DNA of 64,000 nt. It comes from Agaribacillus sp965228415. GTDB lineage: Bacteria; Bacteroidota; Bacteroidia; Cytophagales; Cyclobacteriaceae. Location of the stretch: contig OZ245814.1 of assembly GCA_965228415.1 (NCBI GenBank), positions 8,618,001-8,682,000 of the forward strand. The letters run 5' to 3'. The position numbers were made by a program, and so were the translations under genes. The first letter of the stretch is position 1. Every line of letters begins with the position of its first letter. This document shows, piece by piece, positions 31,715-40,542 of the stretch. The notes below the pieces were generated by a model. That model saw only the letters and a program-made list of their open reading frames with translations. It did not search any database and was not told the DNA's origin.

Positions 31715-34700
31715 TTAGAGATCAAAAATGATGTTTACTACACCAAAAAGCGGGACGCCATTACTTTGATCATTTTTGCCGACAAAGTATAGGTTGTGGA
31801 TGCCGGCATTGGCTTCGCCAAGATCGATAACCACTGGAAAAAGAGGCTTGTTTTCCATTACCTCGGCTTTTCCTATCAACTTTCCGTCTGGCCCATCTGC
31901 TCTCACCTCAATTTCTCCTCCTACAACATCATCGTTTTTTCCAGCCATAAGGGTAATACTTTTCACCGACGTAAGATCGATGTTGTCGAAATGAATATAG
32001 GATTCATGAAAGAAAACCACTACTTCGGTCTTGGTTCCGGGAATTTCCACGACCATAGACTCTGAATTACCATCAAAATTTTTGGCTGGTATATCGGGAC
32101 TTCTTAATACCAGGGTTTCACCCGCACTCAATGGCCCGATTTTGGATCCTCCTTTATCAGTATAAGAGGCTTTGATAAAATAGGTGCCTTTTAAAGGGGT
32201 TTTCAGGTGTTCATTAAAAGTGAAATCCCCGGCCAACGGCAAGCCTGCGCCGGTATTTTTCTCATCATTGATAGACAATATGTAAGTGGCAATTTGCTCG
32301 GCATCTTCTTTGCTAAGTTGCGGGTGAGCGGCCATAGCCTGTTCTCCCCATACGCCACCGCCGCCTTTAATGATTTTGTCGGCTAAATAATCGAGGTCAT
32401 TTTCATTATATTTTTCCGCCACCTGAAGATAGGAGGGGCCTATTGATTTTTCTTCTTTTTGATGGCAGGCCTTGCAGTCGCTGCCTTCCATTAATCTTTT
32501 TCCTACGATGAATTTTGAGAAACCGTCATTTTCCTGGTGCCCCTGCTCGATTAATGTTTTATCAAAACCCTGATCGAGATAGTCTATGGTCAGGTAAACG
32601 TCTTCTGCGCTGATCGAGCCGTCTTTGGTGCTGCCATCTTCGGAATCGTCAACGGTCACATCATAGGTAACTTTTCTTTTGTCAAAGTAAAAGGTCTGAT
32701 TTCCCTCCAGGGCAATACCTAAATTGGGTTTGTCATTTCCTACCCTGATTTCCAATTGGTCTACCCCCTGATTGCCTTCGGTATCTGTCACCGTCAATGT
32801 CGCCTTGTAAGTCCCGGGCGCAGGAAAAGTGAAGGCGGGACTTTCTTCCGCGACGGGCGTGCCACCCTTTTCCATAAATTCCCAGTTATAGGTAACCTGG
32901 TCACCATCGTAATCTGTAACTTCGGCGCTGAAATTGACTGTTAATGGCGCCGCGCCGACGGTTTTATCAGCGGCGATCTTCACAACAGGAGGTCTGTTGC
33001 CACCATTATAGTCGATACGGAAGAGTGTGGCATCCTGATTTCGGCTGAACCACTTTTCTCCATATTCTACGCCATACAAAGATCCGTCGGGACCAAATTC
33101 AAAATCCATGATATTGCTAAAATCGGTATTGGGCATAAACGGATCAAGGTTGGCCAAATCTCCGTTTTCATCCATGGTAACAATCAAGATCCAATCCCTG
33201 ATCCAATCGTATATGAACATTTTTTTATCGAAGTAATCCGGGAATTTATTTTTCAGACCTGCAAAATTTTCCCTGTGAACAACAGGGCCGGCCATCGCAT
33301 TTCTACCGCCTTCGCCAACAATTGGAAATTCCGGGGATTCGGCATAAGGGTACCAGATGAATGCAGGTTGTGCCGGGGGAAGTTCGGTTCTTCCGGTATT
33401 ATTCACGGATGAATTAATAGGCTTATCCGGATCAAAGTAGTCTCCCGATTTTTTAGTGGAGAAATCATAGTCGCGGTAAGCCTTGTTATTTCCAACAAAG
33501 TAAGGCCACCCAAAAAATCCTGCCGCTCTGGCCTGATTGATCTCATCGTGGCCTCTGGGACCCCTCTTTTTATGTTCCTCTCCCGCATCGGGGCCTACAT
33601 CTCCCCAATACAGGTAACCGGTTTTTTGGTCAATTGAAATACGATAGGGATTACGGCATCCCATCACATAAATTTCTGGTTTGGATAAGCTATCGTCCTT
33701 GGGAAAAAGATTCCCATCAGGGATCGTATACGTGCCGTCTGGCTCAGGATGTATTCTCAATATTTTTCCACGTAAATCATTGGTGTTGCCGGAACTACGC
33801 TGGGCATCCCATGGCTTTTTCTTACGTCGCTCATCAATGGGAGCATATCCCTGAATTTTGAAAGGATTGGTATCATCACCGGTTGATAAAAACAGATTTC
33901 CGTCAGGCCCAAACTCGATAGATCCACCCGTATGACAGCACTCATCCCGTTGCACGGGAACCTTTAACATGACGATTTCACTGTCCATATCCAGATCTTC
34001 ACCATTTAACTCAAACCTTGACAAATGTTGTACAGGTTCATCCCCGGCGGGGCTGTAGTACAGATATATCCAGTGATTGTTGTCGTAGTCAGGATCGAGT
34101 GCCAGCCCGAGGAGGCCGTCTTCAAATTTGGTATGCACCTGGATGTTAGCAATAACCTTAGTGGTATCGAGTTCAGGATCATGTAATTTAAGCTGACCGC
34201 GACGTTCGACAAATAGTATCTTTCCGTCGCTTAAAATGGTCATTTCCAATGGTTCGTTCAGATTTGATTCCAACACCACCTTGGTAAACCGGTTTTCTTC
34301 CGGTAGCCGGTAGGTAGTAGCTTTACTGTAATCCAAAGGCTTATTTTGGCCGATGGCGTAGTTGATACCACCCAAAATATGGGTGAGATAAGCTTCCTCG
34401 ATAAAGGACTCCTTCGTGTGCCCTAACCCGGTGTAGAAAGCCCTTCCGCCATCGTAATCATGATACCAGGCAATGGGATGGTTTTCACCATTGGTACCTC
34501 CTTCATAAGAAGTTTCGTCAAGGTTCATTAAAACTTTTGTCGCCGGGTTTAGCGACTTGTAATTATACCATTCATCTGCCCGTTGCCACTCGTCGCCGAG
34601 GGCCTGGGTAGCTTCATGATTTTTGTCCAGCACCTGTATTTTTGCTTCCCGAACGTTTGGGTTATTGGGGTGACCATTAAAATACCCGCCCACTAGCTTG

Positions 34701-35080
34701 CCGTACCACATCCAGTGATATTCAGTGTCGGCGGCGGCATGAATACCGACAAAGCCACCGCCCGCCTGGATGTAACGTTGAAAATCGGCCTGTTGGTAAT
34801 AGTCTAATACATCGCCTGTGGTATTAAAAAATATAACTGCGCTGTATTGCTTGAGATTTTCTTCTGTAAAAAGTGCAGCATTTTCGGTCGTGTCTACCTG
34901 GAAACCGTGTTTTTGTCCCAGCGCCATAATTGCCTGTACACCAGGTTCAATCGAATCGTGACGGTAACCAGCTGTTTTGCTGAAAACCAATACTTTTTTG
35001 TCCCTCTTCGCTGCCAGGTCACAGGAATTTGTGCTGAGCATTAAAATGATCAGAATAAATAATTGCAAGCTTTTCTTCAT
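31715..35080 (-). CDS. ThuA / sugar dehydrogenase / PKD / cytochrome c / CBM-like fusion lipoprotein
   Basis: A 1121-residue multi-domain protein with a lipoprotein signal (to about residue 20, LSTNSC). Order: ThuA-like domain (about 28-250; VLVFSKTAGYRHDSI, GFVGIHAAADTEY), glucose/sorbosone dehydrogenase beta-propeller (about 260-690; HTGGSIEFGPDGNLFLSTGD), PKD domain (about 700-790), a linker, a monohaem cytochrome c (CKACH, residues 869-873, with a distal methionine near MAAHPQ), and a C-terminal CBM6-like domain (about 985-1121). This would oxidise a sugar and pass electrons through an attached haem. Its start lies 98 bp after the DUF1080 gene on the same strand. The substrate is unknown; DUF1080/ThuA context suggests 3-keto-sugar chemistry. 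Confidence 0.93.
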   Translation of the reverse strand: MKKSLQLFILIILMLSTNSCDLAAKRDKKVLVFSKTAGYRHDSIEPGVQAIMALGQKHGFQVDTTENAALFTEENLKQYSAVIFFNTTGDVLDYYQQADFQRYIQAGGGFVGIHAAADTEYHWMWYGKLVGGYFNGHPNNPNVREAKIQVLDKNHEATQALGDEWQRADEWYNYKSLNPATKVLMNLDETSYEGGTNGENHPIAWYHDYDGGRAFYTGLGHTKESFIEEAYLTHILGGINYAIGQNKPLDYSKATTYRLPEENRFTKVVLESNLNEPLEMTILSDGKILFVERRGQLKLHDPELDTTKVIANIQVHTKFEDGLLGLALDPDYDNNHWIYLYYSPAGDEPVQHLSRFELNGEDLDMDSEIVMLKVPVQRDECCHTGGSIEFGPDGNLFLSTGDDTNPFKIQGYAPIDERRKKKPWDAQRSSGNTNDLRGKILRIHPEPDGTYTIPDGNLFPKDDSLSKPEIYVMGCRNPYRISIDQKTGYLYWGDVGPDAGEEHKKRGPRGHDEINQARAAGFFGWPYFVGNNKAYRDYDFSTKKSGDYFDPDKPINSSVNNTGRTELPPAQPAFIWYPYAESPEFPIVGEGGRNAMAGPVVHRENFAGLKNKFPDYFDKKMFIYDWIRDWILIVTMDENGDLANLDPFMPNTDFSNIMDFEFGPDGSLYGVEYGEKWFSRNQDATLFRIDYNGGNRPPVVKIAADKTVGAAPLTVNFSAEVTDYDGDQVTYNWEFMEKGGTPVAEESPAFTFPAPGTYKATLTVTDTEGNQGVDQLEIRVGNDKPNLGIALEGNQTFYFDKRKVTYDVTVDDSEDGSTKDGSISAEDVYLTIDYLDQGFDKTLIEQGHQENDGFSKFIVGKRLMEGSDCKACHQKEEKSIGPSYLQVAEKYNENDLDYLADKIIKGGGGVWGEQAMAAHPQLSKEDAEQIATYILSINDEKNTGAGLPLAGDFTFNEHLKTPLKGTYFIKASYTDKGGSKIGPLSAGETLVLRSPDIPAKNFDGNSESMVVEIPGTKTEVVVFFHESYIHFDNIDLTSVKSITLMAGKNDDVVGGEIEVRADGPDGKLIGKAEVMENKPLFPVVIDLGEANAGIHNLYFVGKNDQSNGVPLFGVVNIIFDL

Positions 35081-35178
35081 GGTGAAATTTTTAAATTAGA
35101 ACAAGATGGATGACCATTTTGTTAGCATTCCTTTTGTGATATTCGGTTTAGGTTATAGTTATGTCAGCGGTTTTGTTG

Positions 35179-35979
35179 TTATAGCGATCTTATTTTTATA
35201 TTTCTGAACCAAACCCTGTCCCCATGGTCCTGCAAGGCAACATAGCCTTTTTTTGAGGATCCAAAATCAGGCATTTCTTTGAATTTGCTGCCTTCAATTA
35301 ACGCTTTCCAGGAGGGATTGTTCATATCGTACGCGACTACTTTCTGTCCATTCAACCAATGTTCAACCTGGCCGTTGTTGGAAACAAGGCGTACCTGGTT
35401 CCATTGATTTGGGGGATTGACGGTAACAGACGTACATTCAATTAAATCATACAAATCACCGGCTCTGTGTTTTACGATTTTACCATCGGGATGCCGGGCA
35501 TTATCCAATATTTGCATTTCCGGCCCGGTATGCCAGACATATTCGTATTGATCTTCTTCCAGCACATGGTAGATAATGCCACTATTACCTCCTTCGGAAA
35601 TTTTCCACTCCAGGGCCAGTTCGAAGTTTTCATAGGGCTGATCTGTGATGATATCACCACCATTTTTTGCCTGCCACCCCTCTTTGTCACTTACTTCCAG
35701 GGTCAGGGTACCATCCTCTACCTTCCAGGCTGCACCTATTTCCTGGCTTTTAAAATTTCGCCATCCTTCGGTGGTTTTGCCGTCAAATAATAACTTCCAA
35801 CCTTCTTGTTGTTCTTGCGCTGAGAGCGTATTGTGTGTGGCTGTCTCTTCAGTATTTGAGGCCATCTCTTCAGCGGAAGCGGGCTCGCTTTTTTCCTTCT
35901 GCCGGGTTTGGCAGCCAGTAAAAACAAAAACCGCAAAAAGCAATAGAAGACCTGCGTAAAAAACACGTTCTCGTTTCAT
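35179..35979 (-). CDS. DUF1080 (3-keto-disaccharide hydrolase) lipoprotein
   Basis: 266 residues. A lipoprotein signal (VFVFTGC) is followed by an acidic, Thr/Ser/Glu-rich linker (about 25-60). The DUF1080 domain follows, with EGWKLLFDGKTTEGWRNF, FELALEWKISEGGNSGIIYH and a closing GYVALQDHGDRVWFRNIKI. This laminarin-like beta-sandwich family includes 3-keto-glucoside hydrolases and occurs beside ThuA and Gfo/Idh oxidoreductases. It is upstream of the large sugar-dehydrogenase fusion in the same direction and probably shares its substrate. Its own substrate is not evident. Confidence 0.93.
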   Translation of the reverse strand: MKRERVFYAGLLLLFAVFVFTGCQTRQKEKSEPASAEEMASNTEETATHNTLSAQEQQEGWKLLFDGKTTEGWRNFKSQEIGAAWKVEDGTLTLEVSDKEGWQAKNGGDIITDQPYENFELALEWKISEGGNSGIIYHVLEEDQYEYVWHTGPEMQILDNARHPDGKIVKHRAGDLYDLIECTSVTVNPPNQWNQVRLVSNNGQVEHWLNGQKVVAYDMNNPSWKALIEGSKFKEMPDFGSSKKGYVALQDHGDRVWFRNIKIRSL

Positions 35980-36089
35980 AAGTGAAATTTAATTTGGCAA
36001 AATAATATGTATCTCAATGATAAGGATCAAATTTATTATTTTCTTTTATTAACAGATAAGATTATATAGAATATTAATCAATAATTATG

Positions 36090-36101
36090 ACAAAATTTTG
36101 T
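36090..36101. repeat. 12-bp perfect palindrome upstream of the DUF1080 gene
   Basis: ACAAAATTTTGT is a perfect palindrome about 110 bp upstream of the DUF1080 start, in the 222-bp spacer between it and the ROK gene. It could be a regulator site, but AT-rich palindromes of this size occur by chance. Confidence 0.25.
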
Positions 36102-36201
36102 TTGGAATCATGAATTTGCGGGAAACCATAACATGTCTATGACCGAATAAAGGCGTCTATCCATGCTTCACCCTGTCACCGAAATGGTTGGTCAGTTGTA
36201 T

Positions 36202-37131
36202 TTATGCAGTTAAGAAGGCTGCGCCAAACACACCGGCACTATCGCCTAATTTGGGCTTGGCGATGATGGTATGGAAATTTTTGCTGGTATCAAATACATG
36301 CTTTTTGATAGCTGCTGGTCCTTTCTTGTACAGTAAGTCGATGTTGCCTACGCCGCCACCGATGACAATAATATCGGGATCGAGGATATTCACAATATTG
36401 GAGAGGCCGAGCCCAAAATAATGAATGAGTCTTTCTATGGTTTTGCTGGCAGCAACATCTGACCCATTTTCATAACTGGCCAGTATTTGAGGTAATTTCG
36501 CCTCCTTACCGCTTTGTTCCCTATAATACCTTTCCAATGAGGGGCCTGCAAGTACTGTTTCTACACACCCTATTTTTCCACAGTAGCACTTGCCGCCTGA
36601 TGCGTCCAGAAAGATATGACCCCATTCTCCGCCTATTCCTTGATTTCCGTTGATGATTTTGTTGTTAACTACCACACCGCCACCAACCCCGGTTCCCATA
36701 ATGACGCCAAATACTACCTGCGCCGCGGGAGCGAGATCGGGAACAATGCCCATCCTTGTTTCTGCCAGGGCGAAGCAGTTGGCATCATTGGCCAGTTTCA
36801 CGGGGATGCCCAGTAAAGCTTCAAGGTCCTTTTGCAGAGGTTGTCCATTCAGACTGGTAGAATTACTGTTTTTCATGACGCCACTATGAGGATCCAGGGT
36901 GCCGGGTGTGCCGATGCCTATGGCTTGCGGTTGTTCCTGTATCTCCTCCGCAATTTGTGTAACCAGCTCTTTGATTCTTCCTAATATATGTTGATAACCC
37001 TTTGTCGATTCAGAAGGTATGCGTTTTCTGATCAACACCTCAGTTTTATCTCCGGGTCTGATTACCGCACCTTCTACTTTTGTACCACCGAGGTCAATTC
37101 CCCATAACAAATTTTTACCGGCATCCATCAA
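36202..37131 (-). CDS. ROK-family sugar kinase, glucokinase-like
   Basis: 309 residues. The ATP site is LLWGIDLGGTKVEGAVI, and the ROK zinc site CYCGKIGCVE and GVIMGTGVGGGVVVNNKI are clear. The likely product is a cytosolic kinase for glucose or a close relative. It begins one base after the GH13 stop (37133; ATG at 37131), so it is the last gene of the symporter-glp-GH13 operon. In that position it would phosphorylate the glucose released by the alpha-glucosidase. Other ROK substrates such as fructose or mannose cannot be excluded. Confidence 0.93.
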   Translation of the reverse strand: MMDAGKNLLWGIDLGGTKVEGAVIRPGDKTEVLIRKRIPSESTKGYQHILGRIKELVTQIAEEIQEQPQAIGIGTPGTLDPHSGVMKNSNSTSLNGQPLQKDLEALLGIPVKLANDANCFALAETRMGIVPDLAPAAQVVFGVIMGTGVGGGVVVNNKIINGNQGIGGEWGHIFLDASGGKCYCGKIGCVETVLAGPSLERYYREQSGKEAKLPQILASYENGSDVAASKTIERLIHYFGLGLSNIVNILDPDIIVIGGGVGNIDLLYKKGPAAIKKHVFDTSKNFHTIIAKPKLGDSAGVFGAAFLTA

Positions 37132-37132
37132 T

Positions 37133-38812
37133 TCAAATTTTATAAATATTTGCTTCCCAAGGTTCCAGATTCAGCCCGTCAGCCCTATGGTCTATTTCCC
37201 GATTATAATTGGAAATAAGGCATTTTAGCCCTGTGGACCCTTCATGGGGCAAAGTTAATTTTCTTTTTTTATCAGAAAAATTTAATGCGACCAACATTTT
37301 ATTATTTTCATCAAATCTTTCATAAACGAACAGATCAGGGTCCTCTATGTAAAGCAAATTAAATTGTCCATATATCAGCGTTTTATGGTCTCTACGGAAT
37401 TTGATCATTTGCCGGTAGAAATTTAAAACCGAGTGTGGATCAGCTTCGCATTGGGCCACATTTACTTCCTTATAATTAGGGTTACAGTTGATCCAGGGCA
37501 CAACGGCTGAAAACCCACCGTGATCTGTGTGATCCCACTGCATAGGCGTCCGTGCGTTATCACGGCTTTGGTCATGCACTATTTTCAGGAATTGGTCTAA
37601 ATCTATACCGGCCTTTGCCGCTTCTTTGTAGCTATTGACGGTTTCAATATCATGATAATCATCAATTGAAGGGAAAGCTACATTAGTCATACCTATTTCA
37701 TCGCCCTGATACAAAAAAACAGTACCACGCATAGAAAGTAACAACATGGCCAACAGCTTGGCTGATTGCTTTCTGAATTGACCGTCATTTCCGAATCTTG
37801 AGACGATCCTTGAAAAATCGTGATTGCCTAAAAAAATGCTGTTCCATCCCTGATCGGCATAGGCTTTGTCCCAGAGGGCGAAAATGTTTTTAAATTCAGG
37901 CAAGGTCCATGGCACGACATCGTACTTTCCATTTTTACCCTGTCCTAAAAAAAGGTGACCAAAATGAAATAACGTATTTAACTCTTTGCGATATGTCCCG
38001 GTATATTGCGCGGCGACGTCCGGAGAAATTCCGGGGCCTTCACCCACCGTAAAGACGTCATAGTCAGACAGCACTTTGTCATGTATCTCCCTGATGAATT
38101 CGTGTACCCTTGGTCCATTGGCATAAACCCGATCGATAATTTGATTAAAACTTTTTAAGCGGGTATCGGGAAAGTTCGTGTCTTTGGAAATGAGCGGGAT
38201 CGCATCCATTCTGAAACCGTCTATTCCTTTGTCGAGCCAGAATCGCATCAGCGTATGAATCTCCTGGCGTACTGCCGGATTTTCCCAATTCAGATCCGGC
38301 TGTTTTTTTGAGAACAGATGCAGGTAATACTCATTACTATTTTCGTCAAATCCCCAGACGGAGCCTTTAAAGAATGAAGGCCAATTATTTGGGGGATTGC
38401 CATCTTTCCCTTTTCTCCAATGGTAATAAGCCCTGTAAGGGTTGTCTTTTGACTTTTTGGCCTCCCGAAACCACGGATGTTCAATGGAGGTATGATTGAC
38501 CACAAGATCCAGGATAAGTTTAAGACCATTCCTGTGAACGATATCGAGCAATTCATCAAAATCTTCCATGGTGCCAAATTCAGTCATGATAGCGGTATAA
38601 TCGCTGATGTCATAACCATTATCATTATTAGGTGATTGATAAATAGGGCACAGCCATATCACATCGACACCGAGGCTTTTGATGTAATCGATTTTTTGAA
38701 TGATACCGCGGAGGTCTCCGATACCGTCGTTATTGGTGTCTTTAAAACTGCGTGGGTAAATCTGGTATACAACACTTTCTTTCCACCAGGTTTTATTCAT
38801 GGCATCAATCAC
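37133..38812 (-). CDS. GH13 alpha-glucosidase (oligo-1,6-glucosidase type)
   Basis: 559 residues with no signal peptide, so cytoplasmic. The (beta/alpha)8 barrel starts at WWKESVVYQIYPRSF. The catalytic residues are Asp203 (GFRMDAIPL), Glu258 (VGEGPG) and Asp332 (LGNHDFSR), all intact. The sequence is closest to alpha-glucosidases of GH13 subfamilies that act on short alpha-glucosides. It ends one base from the ROK gene and starts 20 bp from the glpD stop. Sitting between glycerol and glucose kinase genes, it could hydrolyse a glucosyl-glycerol compound. The substrate is inference; isomaltose, maltose or sucrose are alternatives. Confidence 0.95.
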   Translation of the reverse strand: MIDAMNKTWWKESVVYQIYPRSFKDTNNDGIGDLRGIIQKIDYIKSLGVDVIWLCPIYQSPNNDNGYDISDYTAIMTEFGTMEDFDELLDIVHRNGLKLILDLVVNHTSIEHPWFREAKKSKDNPYRAYYHWRKGKDGNPPNNWPSFFKGSVWGFDENSNEYYLHLFSKKQPDLNWENPAVRQEIHTLMRFWLDKGIDGFRMDAIPLISKDTNFPDTRLKSFNQIIDRVYANGPRVHEFIREIHDKVLSDYDVFTVGEGPGISPDVAAQYTGTYRKELNTLFHFGHLFLGQGKNGKYDVVPWTLPEFKNIFALWDKAYADQGWNSIFLGNHDFSRIVSRFGNDGQFRKQSAKLLAMLLLSMRGTVFLYQGDEIGMTNVAFPSIDDYHDIETVNSYKEAAKAGIDLDQFLKIVHDQSRDNARTPMQWDHTDHGGFSAVVPWINCNPNYKEVNVAQCEADPHSVLNFYRQMIKFRRDHKTLIYGQFNLLYIEDPDLFVYERFDENNKMLVALNFSDKKRKLTLPHEGSTGLKCLISNYNREIDHRADGLNLEPWEANIYKI

Positions 38813-38832
38813 AGCGGCGTTTTTAATTTGGG

Positions 38833-40491
38833 TTAACTATTGGCAGGTTTAAAGTTGCCGGCCTCAAAGATAGCGGTATTGATTTTATTCCTTTCGCGCT
38901 GCTTCCGGTCATCATCCCAGCCGAAGTAGCTGGCAAATTCATCGATGATGGGATCAACAAGGTCTGTGAGTCGTTCTATTTTAAAATATAACCGACCGGT
39001 TCTTCGAATAAAGAAATCCTGTGGGTTATGCACCATTTCAAATTTCAACGTAAACCATAGCTCGGCTTTGGCAAGCCTAAATGCATAATCGTTGTCTTTC
39101 AACTCCATAAATCTTGCCAGAATGGTATCTGTTTGCCTGCCGTAATTGCTGACGAGATAGCTGGCATCGATTTTGTCAAATCCAAATGCTTTAATTTGTT
39201 CAAATACTTTGTTGGTGTATTTGTCGACATCCTTTGCATCTTTAAAAACGCCACCGCTTAGGACAATTTTATGGGTAAAGCATTTTTTAAAGGATTGGCC
39301 AAAGTCGTCTTCGAACTTTTCTACTACGAGGTCTACAATTCTTTGCGCCATTTTTCGGTAGCCGGTCAGTTTACCCCCGGCGATCGATAACAGCCCGGTG
39401 GAAGACTCAAATATTTCATCTTTACGCGATAATTCCGACGCGGATTTGCCCTCTTCATGTATCAATGGCCTTACACCTGCCCAACTGGAAATGACATCGT
39501 CAATTTCCAGGTTTATGTCCGGGTACATATTATTCACGGCGTTTATCAGGTATTCGGCGTCTTCTGTATTGGTTACAATGTGGTCCTTATCCCCAAAGTA
39601 ATTGGTATCTGTGGTGCCGACGTAGGTGACCCTTCCACGGGGGATGGCAAAAATCATTCGTCCATCCGGAACATCGAAGTACAGTGCGTATTTAATTGGC
39701 AGTTTCTCATAGGGAAGTACAATGTGAACACCTTTGGTAAGGTGCAGTCGTTTCCCTTTTTTAGAATGGTTTATGCTTCTCAAATCATCAACCCACGGTC
39801 CGGCAGCACTGACGACGTATCTGGCCTGCACATCAAATACGTCACCTGTCAGGATATCCCTGGCTTTAATGCCTGTGACCCGGTCGTTTTCATAAATAAA
39901 ATCGCTGGCTTCCACATAATTGATAGCATCGGAATCGAATTCTGCTGCGGTCTTTAGCACTTCAACGGTGAGTCTGGCATCATCGGTTCGGTATTCTGCG
40001 TACAATCCGGCGCCTTTCAGGATATCCTGGGGCAACAACGGTTCGATGGCCAATGTCTCTTCCTTGCTCAACATTTTTCTTTGGTCTTCCTTTTCCACGC
40101 CGGCCAGCACATCATATACCATCAAGCCGAATGAGGTCAGCAGCTTCCCAAAGGTGCCGTCCTCAATGATAGGCAATAACATCTTTTCGGAGACTACTAA
40201 ATGTGGTGCCAGGCTGTGGACAATAGCTCTTTCCGAACCAACTTCCCGGACCAGGGCAATTTCAAACTGCTTCAGATATCTTAGTCCTCCATGGATTAAT
40301 TTGGTAGACCGGCTACTGGTACCCGAAGCAAAATCGTCCTTTTCCACTAACGCTGTCTTCAGGCCGCGGGAAGCTGCATCCAGGGCAATGCCGGCGCCCG
40401 TTATGCCACCACCGATTACCAGCAGGTCATAATAATTGCTTTTTAACCGATCAATGACTTTAGGCCTTTCAAATGAAGAGAATCTGTCCAT
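38833..40491 (-). CDS. glpD: Aerobic glycerol-3-phosphate dehydrogenase
   Basis: 552-residue FAD enzyme that oxidises sn-glycerol 3-phosphate to dihydroxyacetone phosphate and feeds electrons to quinone at the inner membrane. The dinucleotide fold DLLVIGGGITGAGIALDAA opens the protein. ALVEKDDFASGTSSRSTKLI and IHGGLRYLKQFE are signature stretches, and a DAO_C domain completes it. It follows glpK by 51 bp and precedes the GH13 gene by 20 bp on the same strand, giving the second step of glycerol use. Confidence 0.97.
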   Translation of the reverse strand: MDRFSSFERPKVIDRLKSNYYDLLVIGGGITGAGIALDAASRGLKTALVEKDDFASGTSSRSTKLIHGGLRYLKQFEIALVREVGSERAIVHSLAPHLVVSEKMLLPIIEDGTFGKLLTSFGLMVYDVLAGVEKEDQRKMLSKEETLAIEPLLPQDILKGAGLYAEYRTDDARLTVEVLKTAAEFDSDAINYVEASDFIYENDRVTGIKARDILTGDVFDVQARYVVSAAGPWVDDLRSINHSKKGKRLHLTKGVHIVLPYEKLPIKYALYFDVPDGRMIFAIPRGRVTYVGTTDTNYFGDKDHIVTNTEDAEYLINAVNNMYPDINLEIDDVISSWAGVRPLIHEEGKSASELSRKDEIFESSTGLLSIAGGKLTGYRKMAQRIVDLVVEKFEDDFGQSFKKCFTHKIVLSGGVFKDAKDVDKYTNKVFEQIKAFGFDKIDASYLVSNYGRQTDTILARFMELKDNDYAFRLAKAELWFTLKFEMVHNPQDFFIRRTGRLYFKIERLTDLVDPIIDEFASYFGWDDDRKQRERNKINTAIFEAGNFKPANS

Positions 40492-40542
40492 TTTGATATG
40501 GAAATTTATTGTGTTTTGGTTTTAATTTTTGGTTTAGCGATG

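Noticed and set aside
39920..40432. 170-codon open frame on the plus strand
   Set aside because: Antisense to glpD; composition is that of a shadow frame.
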